NCBI RefSeq assembly: GCF_016908655.1
Contig: NZ_JAFBEI010000005.1
Coordinates: forward strand, 1-64,000
Direction: 5' to 3'
Length of the DNA stretch: 64,000 nt
Origin: Streptococcus saliviloxodontae
Lineage (GTDB): Bacteria; Bacillota; Bacilli; Lactobacillales; Streptococcaceae
Within the stretch, counting starts at the first letter, position 1; every line of letters starts with the position of its first letter. Position numbers and translations under genes: made by a program. The notes under the pieces were generated by a model, which had not been told where the DNA came from, did no database searches, and worked only from the letters and a program-made list of their open reading frames with translations. Below are positions 42,824-51,196 of the stretch, one piece after another.

Positions 42824-43075
42824 TTATTTTCCAGCTAGTTCAGAATATAACGTAGGGTGTTCCTCAAATAGTTTTACACGCTCTTTATACCCCATTCGGT
42901 TAAAATCAGCTTGTGAGATGGCACGTTCCAACTCTGCGGTACCGTTTCGGTATCTCAGGCACTATTGGTTGATACTATTTTTTAATTTCTGCCAGTTTGA
43001 TTTTTCAACTCCTTTTATTATACCGTTTTTTCTGATATAAAATATAGCCGTTTGCCAGTAATTCCAGTAATTCAT
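42824..43075 (-). pseudogene. Degraded phage-derived frame split by an in-frame stop
   Basis: One minus-strand frame reads MNYWNYWQTAIFYIRKNG to SINQ, then TAG (42964-42962), then CLRYRNGTAELERAISQADF to YSELAGK and stop at 42824. The second part has the look of a phage protein C-terminus. A different frame upstream offers a 27-aa peptide, (M)QTYDELLELLANGYILYQ, with a TTG start after GGGGG. None is convincing. Confidence 0.35.
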
Positions 43076-43116
43076 CGTATGTTTGCAATTTGTCCCCCTT
43101 GTATGGTTGATAAAGT

Positions 43117-43770
43117 ATGTTACTTTTCCTTGAGTAACATGGTAACACTCTGAACGGTTGTTATATCAACGTTTGTAGCCATTGTGTTACTGTTACCAAG
43201 TTTTCTTAACTCACTTCTATAAAAAAAATTTTTTCGTTAAAATAAATTTTCCTTATATATACTTAGACTTAGATGGTAACACGGTAACAATTATGTAAAA
43301 AACGCTTTTATATCAACGGTTTAGGTGTGTTACCATTCTTATAAAACACGGTAACTATTCGGTAACATGGTAACCTTTTTAACTCTTTTTATCATGTTGT
43401 TATCCGAAAGATAGATTATTTTTTCCTACAAAAACCTACATTTTCCTACAAATCTGTTTTTTTACTACAGGCTTATCCTTACTCTCCCAAGGGTTTTAGC
43501 GGTTTTGTAGTAAAAAAGCACTTTTTTTCGCCAAAAAATATATATATTATTTCCTACTCCTATGTACCTTATCTATAAAATATATATTATTAGTAAAATA
43601 TACCCATTTTTTCCTACAAAGTATCTTTCTCCTTACTCTCCCAAGGGTTTGCCTTGTAGTATTTTTTTATCTCTTCTCCTACAAGTTCCTACAGAAACTT
43701 GAAAAACCTTGATATGATAGGCTTTTTGTCAATTATGATTTGTAGTAAAATTTTAGTGTTTTCCTACAAA
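43117..43770. other. Iteron-rich candidate replication origin
   Basis: Short repeats GGTAACA/TGTTACC at 43141, 43191, 43275, 43283, 43328, 43350, 43361 and 43369; TTTTCCTACAAA-type repeats at 43421, 43441, 43609 and 43760; a 21-bp direct repeat at 43476-43496 and 43630-43650; TTGTAGTA at 43505, 43654 and 43740. AT-rich tracts lie between. It is downstream of the VapE-like gene, where SaPI-type islands keep their origin. No protein-coding frame. Confidence 0.65.
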
Positions 43771-45183
43771 AAACCAACCACTAGTAACTCCATCTCCAAA
43801 TCTGAGTCTTTTTCTGTACTCCCAGCCGTCTAAATTATCCATATATAGCTTGATTTTCGATTTTAGCTTTCTATCCTTTTCGCCTGAAAATATCTCTTGA
43901 GTAACTTTGCTTAGTGAAATTCTATCACGTTTAAGAGTTCCTACCCATTTATCTCCCCTATCAAAATCCTCTTTGCGCCTATATCCTGCCCCTTTTTCTT
44001 CAAGGTAATAGTAATAATTTGTACGCATCCATGCTTCAATATTTCTTTCGTAAAAATCAGCAGGGATAGGAGTCTCGATATATCGTTCTAAACGCTCGAT
44101 AATATCGTCTCTAGCCTTATAGCGTTCACGTTCTGAACTAATCAAACGCCCCTCAACGCTATCTTCATAATAAAATAGCTTAGGGTTTTCAAGGTAAGAC
44201 TGGTAATAATTACCCCAAATATCCCTCAAATCCTGTTTTAAAATGATATTAGGTAATGGCTTATCTGGTTTCAAGACCTCCACGGGCAAGAAACGCCTGT
44301 CCCCTGTCGCATCTTTAAGATGTCCCTTGTCGTTGGTGGTTCTCGTATAGATAAAATCTACTGGTATTCGTTCAACACCTTTTAGATATGGTCGCCTTAT
44401 CATGATTTCACGCTCGGTTATTTTCTGCTTTAGGTCGTTAAATTTGATTTTATGGCTTGCAACAAGTTCATCATCGTTAACCGCCCAAAGCTCCAGCATT
44501 TTCAAAACGTCATCTTTTTCTGTGAAAGTACTGATTTCCCCATAAAAACCATTAAATACTTCACGCAAGAAAGTTGTCTTTCCTGTTCCTTGCCTGCCCA
44601 CCAAATCCAAACAGTAGTCAAACTGTATGCCAGGCTCTAGCACTCTAGCAATAGCCCCACGGAAAATCAAATCAAAGGCTAGGCGGTTGTATTTGGTATC
44701 TTCCACCTTGATATATTTGGTAATGATTTTAAAAGGGTCTGTTTTTCTATGCTCATTGTAGCAATGTTTTAAAAAGGTTTTAATAGGATTGTAGCTTCTG
44801 ACGATAGCTGATAGGTGCAAAGCTCGATATATCTCGTCAGGCGTAAATTCCAAGTTATGTTCCTGTGCTAAATATCCCCAAAATTGAATTAGTTCATTAT
44901 CCCCAACTTTACCAGCTTTTAAGAGTAAACCGTTACCTAAGTCCCTATTTTCTTTTATTTCTACTTGTTTTGTCCTCTCGTTGTACTGAAATAAGTTTGA
45001 GAGTTTGCTATCAGCCCCTTTAAATAACATAATCAAATTAGCATTTGTTTTCTTAAGTTGCGTTTTGGCTTTATCCTTGTATGTAAGAAGTCCTTTTTCA
45101 ATCTGTTCAACTTTGGGCGCTCCCTGTTCTATAGTTTCATCTTTATCAGTTAATTTAATCAATTGTTTGATAATATCAGACAA
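43753..45183 (-). CDS. VapE-type (virulence-associated E) replication ATPase
   Basis: 476 aa from TTG at 45183, six bases after a perfect AAGGAGG; the upstream ATG at 45231 lacks one. Walker A is VGRQGTGKTTFLREVF; the block ELWAVNDDELVASHKIKFND and FIYTRTTNDKGHLKDATGDR with RRFLPVEV is diagnostic of the VapE family. Such proteins are the helicase/initiator of phage satellites. It overlaps the upstream gene end by 8 bp and abuts the iteron region. Confidence 0.85.
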   Translation of the reverse strand: MSDIIKQLIKLTDKDETIEQGAPKVEQIEKGLLTYKDKAKTQLKKTNANLIMLFKGADSKLSNLFQYNERTKQVEIKENRDLGNGLLLKAGKVGDNELIQFWGYLAQEHNLEFTPDEIYRALHLSAIVRSYNPIKTFLKHCYNEHRKTDPFKIITKYIKVEDTKYNRLAFDLIFRGAIARVLEPGIQFDYCLDLVGRQGTGKTTFLREVFNGFYGEISTFTEKDDVLKMLELWAVNDDELVASHKIKFNDLKQKITEREIMIRRPYLKGVERIPVDFIYTRTTNDKGHLKDATGDRRFLPVEVLKPDKPLPNIILKQDLRDIWGNYYQSYLENPKLFYYEDSVEGRLISSERERYKARDDIIERLERYIETPIPADFYERNIEAWMRTNYYYYLEEKGAGYRRKEDFDRGDKWVGTLKRDRISLSKVTQEIFSGEKDRKLKSKIKLYMDNLDGWEYRKRLRFGDGVTSGWFFVGKH

Positions 45184-45706
45184 ATTCAACCTCCTTATAA
45201 AATCGTTTAGTAAGCTCCAAAAAATAAGCATTCAATCTCATATCTTTAGCCAAAGTGCTATAAAACTGTATCAAATCATCAAAATCATAACCGTTTATAA
45301 AAAATAATTTGACAAAATCTGAAATGTCTCGCCTATCATTCAAGCCGTAAGAAAGCCATTCCTTGACCTTACCATTGATAGCGATAGCATTACCACGCCT
45401 TGACTGTGTCAAGTATTCTTTTTCAATATCGGATAAAATATTCAATAACTCAGCCCCTACCGTTGCTATGTCATTATCACGTGCAAGCCCCCAGCCTTTA
45501 GAAAGCAAATCATTTTCAGAATACTGCTCTTTAGTGGTTAAAGTGATACCTTTGAAAGAAAAATTTACAAGCTTTTCTTCGGTTGGTTGGAAGTAAATAA
45601 AAAGATAATGTTTATTCTTTTTCATCACTCTAGTAGCATTATTTTTTAAGAAAGAGAACAACGAGATAACTTTTTCATTGATTTTCAAATACATCACTTC
45701 ATACAT
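45176..45706 (-). CDS. Uncharacterised satellite replication-region protein (176 aa)
   Basis: Soluble, mixed alpha/beta. It sits where many satellites carry a primase or primase-polymerase, but I see no catalytic motif of that family. Overlaps the excisionase-like gene by 13 bp and the VapE gene by 8 bp, so it is part of the same operon. Confidence 0.55.
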   Translation of the reverse strand: MYEVMYLKINEKVISLFSFLKNNATRVMKKNKHYLFIYFQPTEEKLVNFSFKGITLTTKEQYSENDLLSKGWGLARDNDIATVGAELLNILSDIEKEYLTQSRRGNAIAINGKVKEWLSYGLNDRRDISDFVKLFFINGYDFDDLIQFYSTLAKDMRLNAYFLELTKRFYKEVEFV

Positions 45707-45981
45707 TGCTTGCCCCCCTCTCTTAAAAAGTTTAGTAATTCAGTTTTAGAATACCAAACCTTTCTTCCCTCGGGTGCTTTATATCTAGTCAACCCCTGTT
45801 TCTCCCAATCCAAGATGGTGGGGCGTGAGATATTAAAGTGTTTCATCGCTTTTTCTTGAGATACCAAGTTCAAGGGGTCGCTTTCAAGTAATTCCCGTTG
45901 CTCATCTAGGAAGTCTTTGAATAACTCCAAAGTTTTGGCAATCAATTCTGTATCATGTTTAGAAATATAGCTATCTGTCAT
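45694..45981 (-). CDS. Excisionase-like / MerR-type HTH protein
   Basis: 95 aa. The C-terminal half (SQEKAMKHFNISRPTILDWE, YKAPEGRKVWYSKTELLNFL) is the HTH_17 winged fold of excisionases and AlpA-type activators. In satellites such a protein directs excision or activates the operon. The N-terminal 45 residues are helical. Confidence 0.7.
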   Translation of the reverse strand: MTDSYISKHDTELIAKTLELFKDFLDEQRELLESDPLNLVSQEKAMKHFNISRPTILDWEKQGLTRYKAPEGRKVWYSKTELLNFLREGGKQCMK

Positions 45982-46237
45982 TATCTAACCCCCTCGCTTC
46001 ACTACTCACGATAATTTGTCCCTCATTCCACATAATAGAAAAATCCATAAGAATTTCTAAAACTCTATCTAGTTGAATTTCTTCTTCAAGACTGAATGCT
46101 TCAAATTTATCTTCCAGCGCAAAATCTACCATAATCCCATACGCTTCATCTAAATTTCTTCCAAAACTTTCTGCCCTTGCCTTTGCCAACTCTGGTGATG
46201 CATTCTTTTTTGGAAACATATTTATAATATCTGCCAT
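45971..46237 (-). CDS. Small satellite protein (88 aa)
   Basis: Acidic and helical, starting MADIINMFPKKNASPELAKA. Overlaps the next gene by 11 bp. No family recognised; it belongs to the leftward early operon. Confidence 0.5.
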   Translation of the reverse strand: MADIINMFPKKNASPELAKARAESFGRNLDEAYGIMVDFALEDKFEAFSLEEEIQLDRVLEILMDFSIMWNEGQIIVSSEARGLDNDR

Positions 46238-46250
46238 TGTCTAACCTCCT

Positions 46251-46466
46251 TTAGTTATAATATCTGCCTTGTGACTGCACATAAGCCCCGTAGCGTGCCT
46301 TTGCTTCGTCTACATGGATTTCATCACATTCTTCTTTAAAGTCGTTGTATGGCTCGTTATATGGCTTATAAGCACCCTTAAAAGTACATAGATAGATAAT
46401 CAATGCTATTGCCAAGGGATATAACGCCAGCGTTTGCCAAATTGGTAAGTTTAATTCTTGTATCAT
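46251..46466 (-). CDS. Small satellite protein with one membrane helix (71 aa)
   Basis: N-terminal hydrophobic segment (PIWQTLALYPLAIALIIYLC) then a polar, Tyr-rich tail (YKPYNEPYNDFKEECDE). Family unknown. Two bp separate it from the gene upstream. Confidence 0.5.
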   Translation of the reverse strand: MIQELNLPIWQTLALYPLAIALIIYLCTFKGAYKPYNEPYNDFKEECDEIHVDEAKARYGAYVQSQGRYYN

Positions 46467-46468
46467 GT

Positions 46469-46771
46469 TTATTCCCCTCGGCTTTTTCTGTGTGCTTCAA
46501 TTTCAGTTTGGTTGTCACATTCCAACAAATCAAAAGCAATACTATTTAAGTCATCTTCTAAGATTTCCGCTTGGTCGTATAGCTGACTACAGAACTTCAT
46601 AAGTGGTTTAATCAGCAATACAGGGTCAACCTCACTGTGATAAGCCAACATTAGGAGATTAGCTTGGTTCTTCATTGCTTCAATTTGTACCAGCGATTTT
46701 GCTAGTTGTTCACCTTTTTTCTTTAGGTCATTAACTGTTAAAACTATTTCTGAATTTTTTTGGTCTGTCAT
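46469..46771 (-). CDS. Small satellite protein (100 aa)
   Basis: All-helical and charged (MTDQKNSEIVLTVNDLKKKG). No recognisable domain. Followed closely by the membrane-helix gene; preceded by a 213-bp gap holding a candidate small RNA on the other strand. Confidence 0.5.
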   Translation of the reverse strand: MTDQKNSEIVLTVNDLKKKGEQLAKSLVQIEAMKNQANLLMLAYHSEVDPVLLIKPLMKFCSQLYDQAEILEDDLNSIAFDLLECDNQTEIEAHRKSRGE

Positions 46772-46876
46772 GGTTTTCTTCCTCTTTCTTCGATTGTTCT
46801 GATTTGTGTTTACTTAGTGTTAACTTGCTATTTTTAAGGGGTAGCGCCCTACGTTGTGGCATGGTATAATGTAAGT

Positions 46877-46977
46877 AATTAAAAAAATTGATATGCCCTT
46901 AACTTGCTTGCTGATGGGTTTCAATTTAATAGTGTTTAAAGCCTTGTTAAGTTTGCCAACTAGTAAAGGCTTTTTTT
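46877..46977 (+). ncRNA. Candidate small RNA in satellite island
   Basis: Plus strand extended -10 TGG-TATAAT (46862-46870), then about 100 nt ending in a hairpin AAAGCC / GGCTTT with TTTTTTT (46938-46977). No ORF of note. It includes TTAACTTGCTTGCTGATGG (46899-46917), which recurs just upstream of the integrase start (48278-48296). Prediction only. Confidence 0.4.
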
Positions 46978-46984
46978 GTTGCCG

Positions 46985-47263
46985 TTATTTTTGTTCTTTC
47001 TGCTCGAAAGCGTTTAGGCGTGCTTGCTCTAGTTCACGACTATAGATAAGCGTTTTATTATTAAGCATTTCAGAAAAACTTTCTAAACAGTCATAGACTG
47101 ATTGTGTTAACCCTTGGAACTGCTCACGGCTATCCATAGGAACGCATTTATAGAACTCCTGCACCAGCAGGGCAAATTCTACATTTTCGTCAACCCACTC
47201 TTTTAATTCTTCAAAAGTGATAGCGGTATATTCAACTTGTTGTTTTTGGTTTGTCATAGTCAT
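46985..47263 (-). CDS. Small satellite protein (92 aa)
   Basis: Helical, acidic (YTAITFEELKEWVDENVEFA). Two ATGs two codons apart serve as start. No family recognised. 12 bp after the Cro-like gene, in the same transcript. Confidence 0.5.
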   Translation of the reverse strand: MTMTNQKQQVEYTAITFEELKEWVDENVEFALLVQEFYKCVPMDSREQFQGLTQSVYDCLESFSEMLNNKTLIYSRELEQARLNAFEQKEQK

Positions 47264-47275
47264 TTACTCCTATTC

Positions 47276-47464
47276 TTAAATATCTTCAATAAGCCAGTCC
47301 ATTACCGATTGATAGATACGCTTAGGGGCGTCATAGTTACCTGCTTCGATACGTTGTAAAGTTCTAGGCGTTACGTTTAGGCGTTTAGCTGTTTCATTCT
47401 TAGTTATGTCCAGCCGTCCACGTTTTATCCTTACTTTCTCAGCGTGTTCAAGCGTTATCAACAT
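47276..47464 (-). CDS. Cro-like HTH regulator (62 aa)
   Basis: Helix-turn-helix of the Xre type (ITKNETAKRLNVTPRTLQRI). First gene of the leftward operon, under the strong promoter at 47542-47570 and divergent from the CI-like gene. Forms the lytic side of the switch. Confidence 0.7.
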   Translation of the reverse strand: MLITLEHAEKVRIKRGRLDITKNETAKRLNVTPRTLQRIEAGNYDAPKRIYQSVMDWLIEDI

Positions 47465-47541
47465 TTGTCTTTCCTCCTTAGATTTTTTGAAAGGTAGTAA
47501 ATATAAGACGCTGTTTTTTAGCGCTCTTATTTACACGCTAA

Positions 47542-47629
47542 ATAATAACACCTAAAAATGGCGTTGTCAATAACGTTTATGGCTTTTTTCTTGAAATAAC
47601 ACTTTTTTTTAGTGTATTTGTGATATAAT
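47542..47629. promoter_or_regulatory. Divergent CI/Cro-type switch region
   Basis: Leftward promoter: TTGACA (47570-47565), 17-bp spacer, TATTAT (47547-47542) on the minus strand. Rightward: extended -10 TGA-TATAAT (47621-47629). Related inverted repeats AACACC-taaaaat-GGCGTT (in the leftward spacer) and ACACT-n7-AGTGT (47599-47615) are the likely repressor operators. Confidence 0.7.
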
Positions 47630-47650
47630 CTTATTTGAAAGGTGTTTAAT

Positions 47651-48205
47651 ATGATTGAAACAAAAAATAGATTAAAAGAATTGCGAAAAGCAATAAAGAA
47701 AACACAAAAAGAGTTTGCGAAAGAAAATGATATCCCATTGCGGACTTTACAAAATTGGGAAAATGGCGAAAGTCAGATTAAACCAAAAAACGCCGAAAAA
47801 TTAGCTAAGGTGTTCGAGGTGTCTGTCGGTTATTTGTTGGGCTTCAATAGCGAGTTGACTGAGGTAACAGATGATTTTCTTTCGTTTCACAATGAAACTG
47901 TTAGTAGAATTCAACAAGAAACTCAGGTTCTTTTTCTAGATTTTTTAGCTCGTTCCGAGATAATATTGACAAACGCTCAAATAGAGATACTTTTAAAACA
48001 AATGGAAGAGTGTTCAGAATTAAACAGAAGTTACTTGAGTTTTTTATACAACTCAGATAGTAAAGAAAAACATTTAGATGTTTCATTTTACCAAGAATAT
48101 ATTCCTACTATAGATACAACTACTTTTCGTAATATCTACACACCAGAAACTATGACAAAACAGATAAAACTTGTTGATAGTATTATTAACGGGGAAAATT
48201 TCTGA
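47651..48205 (+). CDS. CI-like repressor (HTH_3 N-terminus)
   Basis: 184 aa from ATG at 47651 (AAAGG, 8 nt). N-terminal HTH (KTQKEFAKENDIPLRTLQNW) with linker and the typical EVSVGYLLGF end. The C-terminal 110 residues lack the Ser-Lys protease dyad pattern of LexA-type repressors, so derepression by a helper-phage protein (as in SaPI Stl) rather than SOS cleavage is plausible. Confidence 0.75.
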   Translation: MIETKNRLKELRKAIKKTQKEFAKENDIPLRTLQNWENGESQIKPKNAEKLAKVFEVSVGYLLGFNSELTEVTDDFLSFHNETVSRIQQETQVLFLDFLARSEIILTNAQIEILLKQMEECSELNRSYLSFLYNSDSKEKHLDVSFYQEYIPTIDTTTFRNIYTPETMTKQIKLVDSIINGENF

Positions 48206-48312
48206 TTTTTTATCTCAACTCCTTTAAGTATTATCTTTTTTGAACTTATTTTTTAATATTTTCCTTTGCTATGTCCTTTAACTTGCTTGCTGATGGTAGG
48301 AAAGGGGAAACA

Positions 48313-49452
48313 ATGATTAAAGAGATAACAAAAAAAGACGGCTCAACCGTCTATCAAGAAAAATTCTTTCTCGGTACTGATAGCGTAACTGGTAAACGTG
48401 TATCAAGTTCGGTTACCGCTAAGACTAAGAGAGAGTTAGAAAAGAAAAAGCGTGATAAGTTCAAAGAGTTTGAAGAAAACGGCTCAACACGTTTTAAAGC
48501 CGTCAAGCTAGATACGTTTGAAGAACTGGCGCTTAAATGGTTTGACCACTACAAAGATACGGTAAAACCTCAGACCGCTAGAAATACCCTTTGCGTGTTA
48601 GAGAAGCACGTTCTTCCAAGACTGGGAGTGTATAGAATAGACCGCATTACAATCCCTGTTGTCCAAGACTTTGTAGATACAATAGCAAAGACAACAAATT
48701 CACTATATAGCGTAATCTGTGTTTATACCAACCGCATATTGAAATATGCCTGCCAGTTACAACTTATCCGCTACAATCCATACGATAGCATTATTAAGCC
48801 TAAAAAGACTGTTAAGAAGAAAAAGGATAAGTTCCACCTAGAAGAACACGAACTAAAAGCGTTTCTAAGCCACTTAGACGGGCAAAAGAACACATTTAAG
48901 AATAATATGTATGGTACTTTTGTACGCTTTCTATTGGCTACTGGTTGCCGTGTGAGTGAAGTTATCGCCCTTGAATGGTCTGATATTGACTTACAGAATG
49001 GTATAGTTGATATTTCAAAGACCTATTGCCGTTCAACAAGAAAAATAGTATTGCCAAAGACTAAAAAATCAATCCGAAAAATATCAATTGATAAGAATAC
49101 TGTCCTAATGCTCAGACTGTACCAAGCTAGACAACGCCAGCAGTTTAATGAAATGGGCGCAAAGTTCCCTACGGTGTTTTCTACTGGGTTCCATAAATAC
49201 GCTGACCTAGTAAGCATAAATAGATATATCAAGCGTGTAACGGACACTATTGGCATTGAAAAGATTACCTGCCACGCTTTCCGTCATACTCACGCCAGCC
49301 TGCTATTAAATAATGGCGTAGGCTATAAAGAGATTTCTGAAAGACTAGGACACTCTAACATCTCAATCACGTTAGATATATATGCCCACTTATCCGAAAA
49401 GCGAGACCAAGAAACGGCTGAAAAATTCGGTCAGATTTTAGCGATACTCTGA
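48313..49452 (+). CDS. int: Tyrosine recombinase (integrase) of the satellite
   Basis: 379 aa from MIKEITKKDGSTVYQEKFF, after GGAAAGGGG; the frame is open upstream from 48271 without a ribosome site. N-terminal AP2-like arm-binding domain, SAM-like core-binding domain (about 60-160) and catalytic domain with ATGCRVSEVIALEW (Arg), CHAFRHTHASLL (HxxR) and LDIYAHL (Tyr). It recombines at the 21-bp core 60 bp downstream. Confidence 0.92.
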   Translation: MIKEITKKDGSTVYQEKFFLGTDSVTGKRVSSSVTAKTKRELEKKKRDKFKEFEENGSTRFKAVKLDTFEELALKWFDHYKDTVKPQTARNTLCVLEKHVLPRLGVYRIDRITIPVVQDFVDTIAKTTNSLYSVICVYTNRILKYACQLQLIRYNPYDSIIKPKKTVKKKKDKFHLEEHELKAFLSHLDGQKNTFKNNMYGTFVRFLLATGCRVSEVIALEWSDIDLQNGIVDISKTYCRSTRKIVLPKTKKSIRKISIDKNTVLMLRLYQARQRQQFNEMGAKFPTVFSTGFHKYADLVSINRYIKRVTDTIGIEKITCHAFRHTHASLLLNNGVGYKEISERLGHSNISITLDIYAHLSEKRDQETAEKFGQILAIL

Positions 49453-49512
49453 AAAAAGTCTGAAAAACAAAAATCAACACCTTAGAAAGCCCGTCATATC
49501 AACCTTTAAAAG

Positions 49513-49533
49513 TTTTTGATATAATAAAATCAT
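49513..49533. repeat. Satellite island attachment site, right (21 bp)
   Basis: Identical to 40721-40741. It supplies the extended -10 of recX (TGATATAAT, 49517-49525) and the first two bases of the recX ATG, so integration keeps the recX core promoter. Confidence 0.85.
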
Positions 49534-50308
49534 GAAAATCACTAAAATCGAAAAGAAAAAAAGACTCTATCTCCTTGAAATTGATGATACTGAAAAGCTT
49601 TATGTTACCGAAGACACCATCGTCGCCTTCTTTCTTTCCAAAGGGATGACTATCGACCAACAAACACTTGAAGAGATCAAACAGTTTGCCCAGTTATCTT
49701 ACGGTAAAAACCTAGCACTCTACTACATTTCTTTCAAACAACGAACCGAAAAAGAAGTCAGAGACTACCTTATTCAACACGATATTGATAAAAGAATCTG
49801 CCCTCAAGTGATTAAAACACTCAAAAGTGAAAAATGGATTGATGATCGAAAGTACGTCCAGTCCTTCATCCAACAAAATCAACTAACTGGCGATAAAGGT
49901 CCTCACGTTTTGAGTCAAAAGCTCTTCCAAAAAGGGATTGATAAAGATCTTGTCCAGCAAGAACTCAGAAATTCTGATTTTGATGATATCATCCAAAAGC
50001 AGGCTCAAAAATTATTAAAAGGGTATCATACTAAGCTAAATCAACGCGCCCTCAAAGATAAGATTGTACAAGGACTTATCACTAAAGGTTTCGACTTTAA
50101 CGATGCTAAAATAGCATGTGACAACCTCGATATTCAGACTAACGATGACAAAGAGCAAGAGCTACTTCAGAAAGAACTAGATAAATACTACCGAAAACTC
50201 AGCCGAAAATACGAAGGCTACGACCTCAAGCAGCGACTCTTACAATCCCTTGTTCGAAAAGGATTTGATTATTCGGAAATTCAAACAAACTTGCGAGAAT
50301 ATTTCTAA
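49532..50308 (+). CDS. recX: Recombination regulator RecX
   Basis: 258 aa, normal length. Three-helix repeats (LALYYISFKQRTEKEVRDYL, KLFQKGIDKDLVQQELRNS, LLQSLVRKGFDYSEIQTNL) are the RecX fold that binds and modulates RecA filaments. The N-terminus MKITKIEKKKRLYLLEID matches streptococcal RecX. The -10 TATAAT ends six bases before ATG, so the mRNA is probably leaderless. Confidence 0.92.
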   Translation: MKITKIEKKKRLYLLEIDDTEKLYVTEDTIVAFFLSKGMTIDQQTLEEIKQFAQLSYGKNLALYYISFKQRTEKEVRDYLIQHDIDKRICPQVIKTLKSEKWIDDRKYVQSFIQQNQLTGDKGPHVLSQKLFQKGIDKDLVQQELRNSDFDDIIQKQAQKLLKGYHTKLNQRALKDKIVQGLITKGFDFNDAKIACDNLDIQTNDDKEQELLQKELDKYYRKLSRKYEGYDLKQRLLQSLVRKGFDYSEIQTNLREYF

Positions 50309-50390
50309 AAGCGATGAAAAAATAATGTTTTTTTCTGAACATTGTGATAAAATAGACACGATAACCTTTATTGTAGAAAGTTGGTAAGGC

Positions 50391-50924
50391 ATGAAATTAC
50401 CTAAGGAAGGCGACTTTATTACAATTCAAAGTTATAAACATGATGGTAGTTTACACCGTACATGGCGTGATACTATGGTATTAAAGACAACTGAAAATGC
50501 GGTTATCGGAGTTAACGATCACACACTAGTAACAGAACACGACGGTCGTCGTTGGGTCACAAGAGAGCCTGCTATTGTTTACTTTCATAAAAAATATTGG
50601 TTCAATATTATAGCTATGATTCGAGACAATGGCGTCTCTTACTACTGCAACCTAGCCAGCCCTTACGTTATGGATCAAGAGGCACTCAAGTACATCGACT
50701 ATGACCTTGACGTCAAAGTCTTTGCTGATGGCGAAAAAAAATTACTAGACGTTGATGAATATGAGTTACACAAGTTGCAAATGTCATATTCACCAGAAAT
50801 TGATTTCATTCTAAAAGAAAACGTCAAAATCTTGGTTGATTGGATTAACAATGGTAAAGGACCATTTTCACAATCGTATGTTAACATCTGGTATAAACGA
50901 TATCTTGAATTAAAAAGAAGATAA
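50391..50924 (+). CDS. ntdP: Nucleoside tri-/diphosphatase, DUF402 family (Ntdp)
   Basis: 177 aa. DUF402 pattern [32 protein letters not shown] and [14 protein letters not shown]; relatives hydrolyse nucleoside tri- and diphosphates with Mn2+. It follows recX by 82 bp, an arrangement usual in streptococci. Ends in a strong terminator. Confidence 0.88.
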   Translation: MKLPKEGDFITIQSYKHDGSLHRTWRDTMVLKTTENAVIGVNDHTLVTEHDGRRWVTREPAIVYFHKKYWFNIIAMIRDNGVSYYCNLASPYVMDQEALKYIDYDLDVKVFADGEKKLLDVDEYELHKLQMSYSPEIDFILKENVKILVDWINNGKGPFSQSYVNIWYKRYLELKRR

Positions 50925-50962
50925 AGTTGTCACACTAAAACCTCAGAAAAAACTGAGCTTTT

Positions 50963-51017
50963 AAGCTCTACTATACCTAGGTGGATAAGTCCACTTAAGT
51001 GTATGGTAGAGCTTTTT
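50963..51017 (+). terminator. Terminator of ntdP
   Basis: Long stem AAGCTCTACTATAC / GTATGGTAGAGCTT (one mismatch) with an inner hairpin GTGGATAAGTCCAC, followed by TTTTTG. Confidence 0.8.
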
Positions 51018-51106
51018 GATTGCACTAAAATCACTACAGACTATTCAGTCCTGTCAAAGGGTTAGTATTAGGTCATCAGCCACGACAACAAAAAAGAGAA
51101 TCAAAT

Positions 51107-51161
51107 TGATTCTCTCTCGCTGCTGATTATAAGTCAACCCACTACAGTTGACAAAGAGCCT
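51107..51161. repeat. 55-bp intergenic repeat, copy 2
   Basis: Identical to 41-95. Lies between the convergent ntdP and surface-protein genes. Confidence 0.7.
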
Positions 51162-51196
51162 TTTATAAATTACCCACTATATCGAAGATATCAATC

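Larger units (their letters stand above)
40742..49512. mobile_element. Phage-inducible-chromosomal-island-like satellite in the recX promoter
   Basis: 8.8 kb between the two 21-bp repeats. Order from the right: integrase, CI-like repressor, divergent Cro-like gene and small early genes, excisionase-like protein, VapE-type helicase, origin-like repeats, ArpU-like regulators and RelBE. There are no capsid, tail or lysis genes. This is the layout of streptococcal phage satellites, which replicate and spread using a helper phage. Confidence 0.82.

Noticed and set aside
43117-43770. Possible CRISPR array or leader
   Set aside because: Repeats are 7-12 bp, irregularly spaced and on both strands, so iterons fit better.
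45184-45231. Upstream ATG start for the VapE-like gene
   Set aside because: It sits inside the preceding gene with no ribosome site; TTG at 45183 has a perfect AAGGAGG at six bases.
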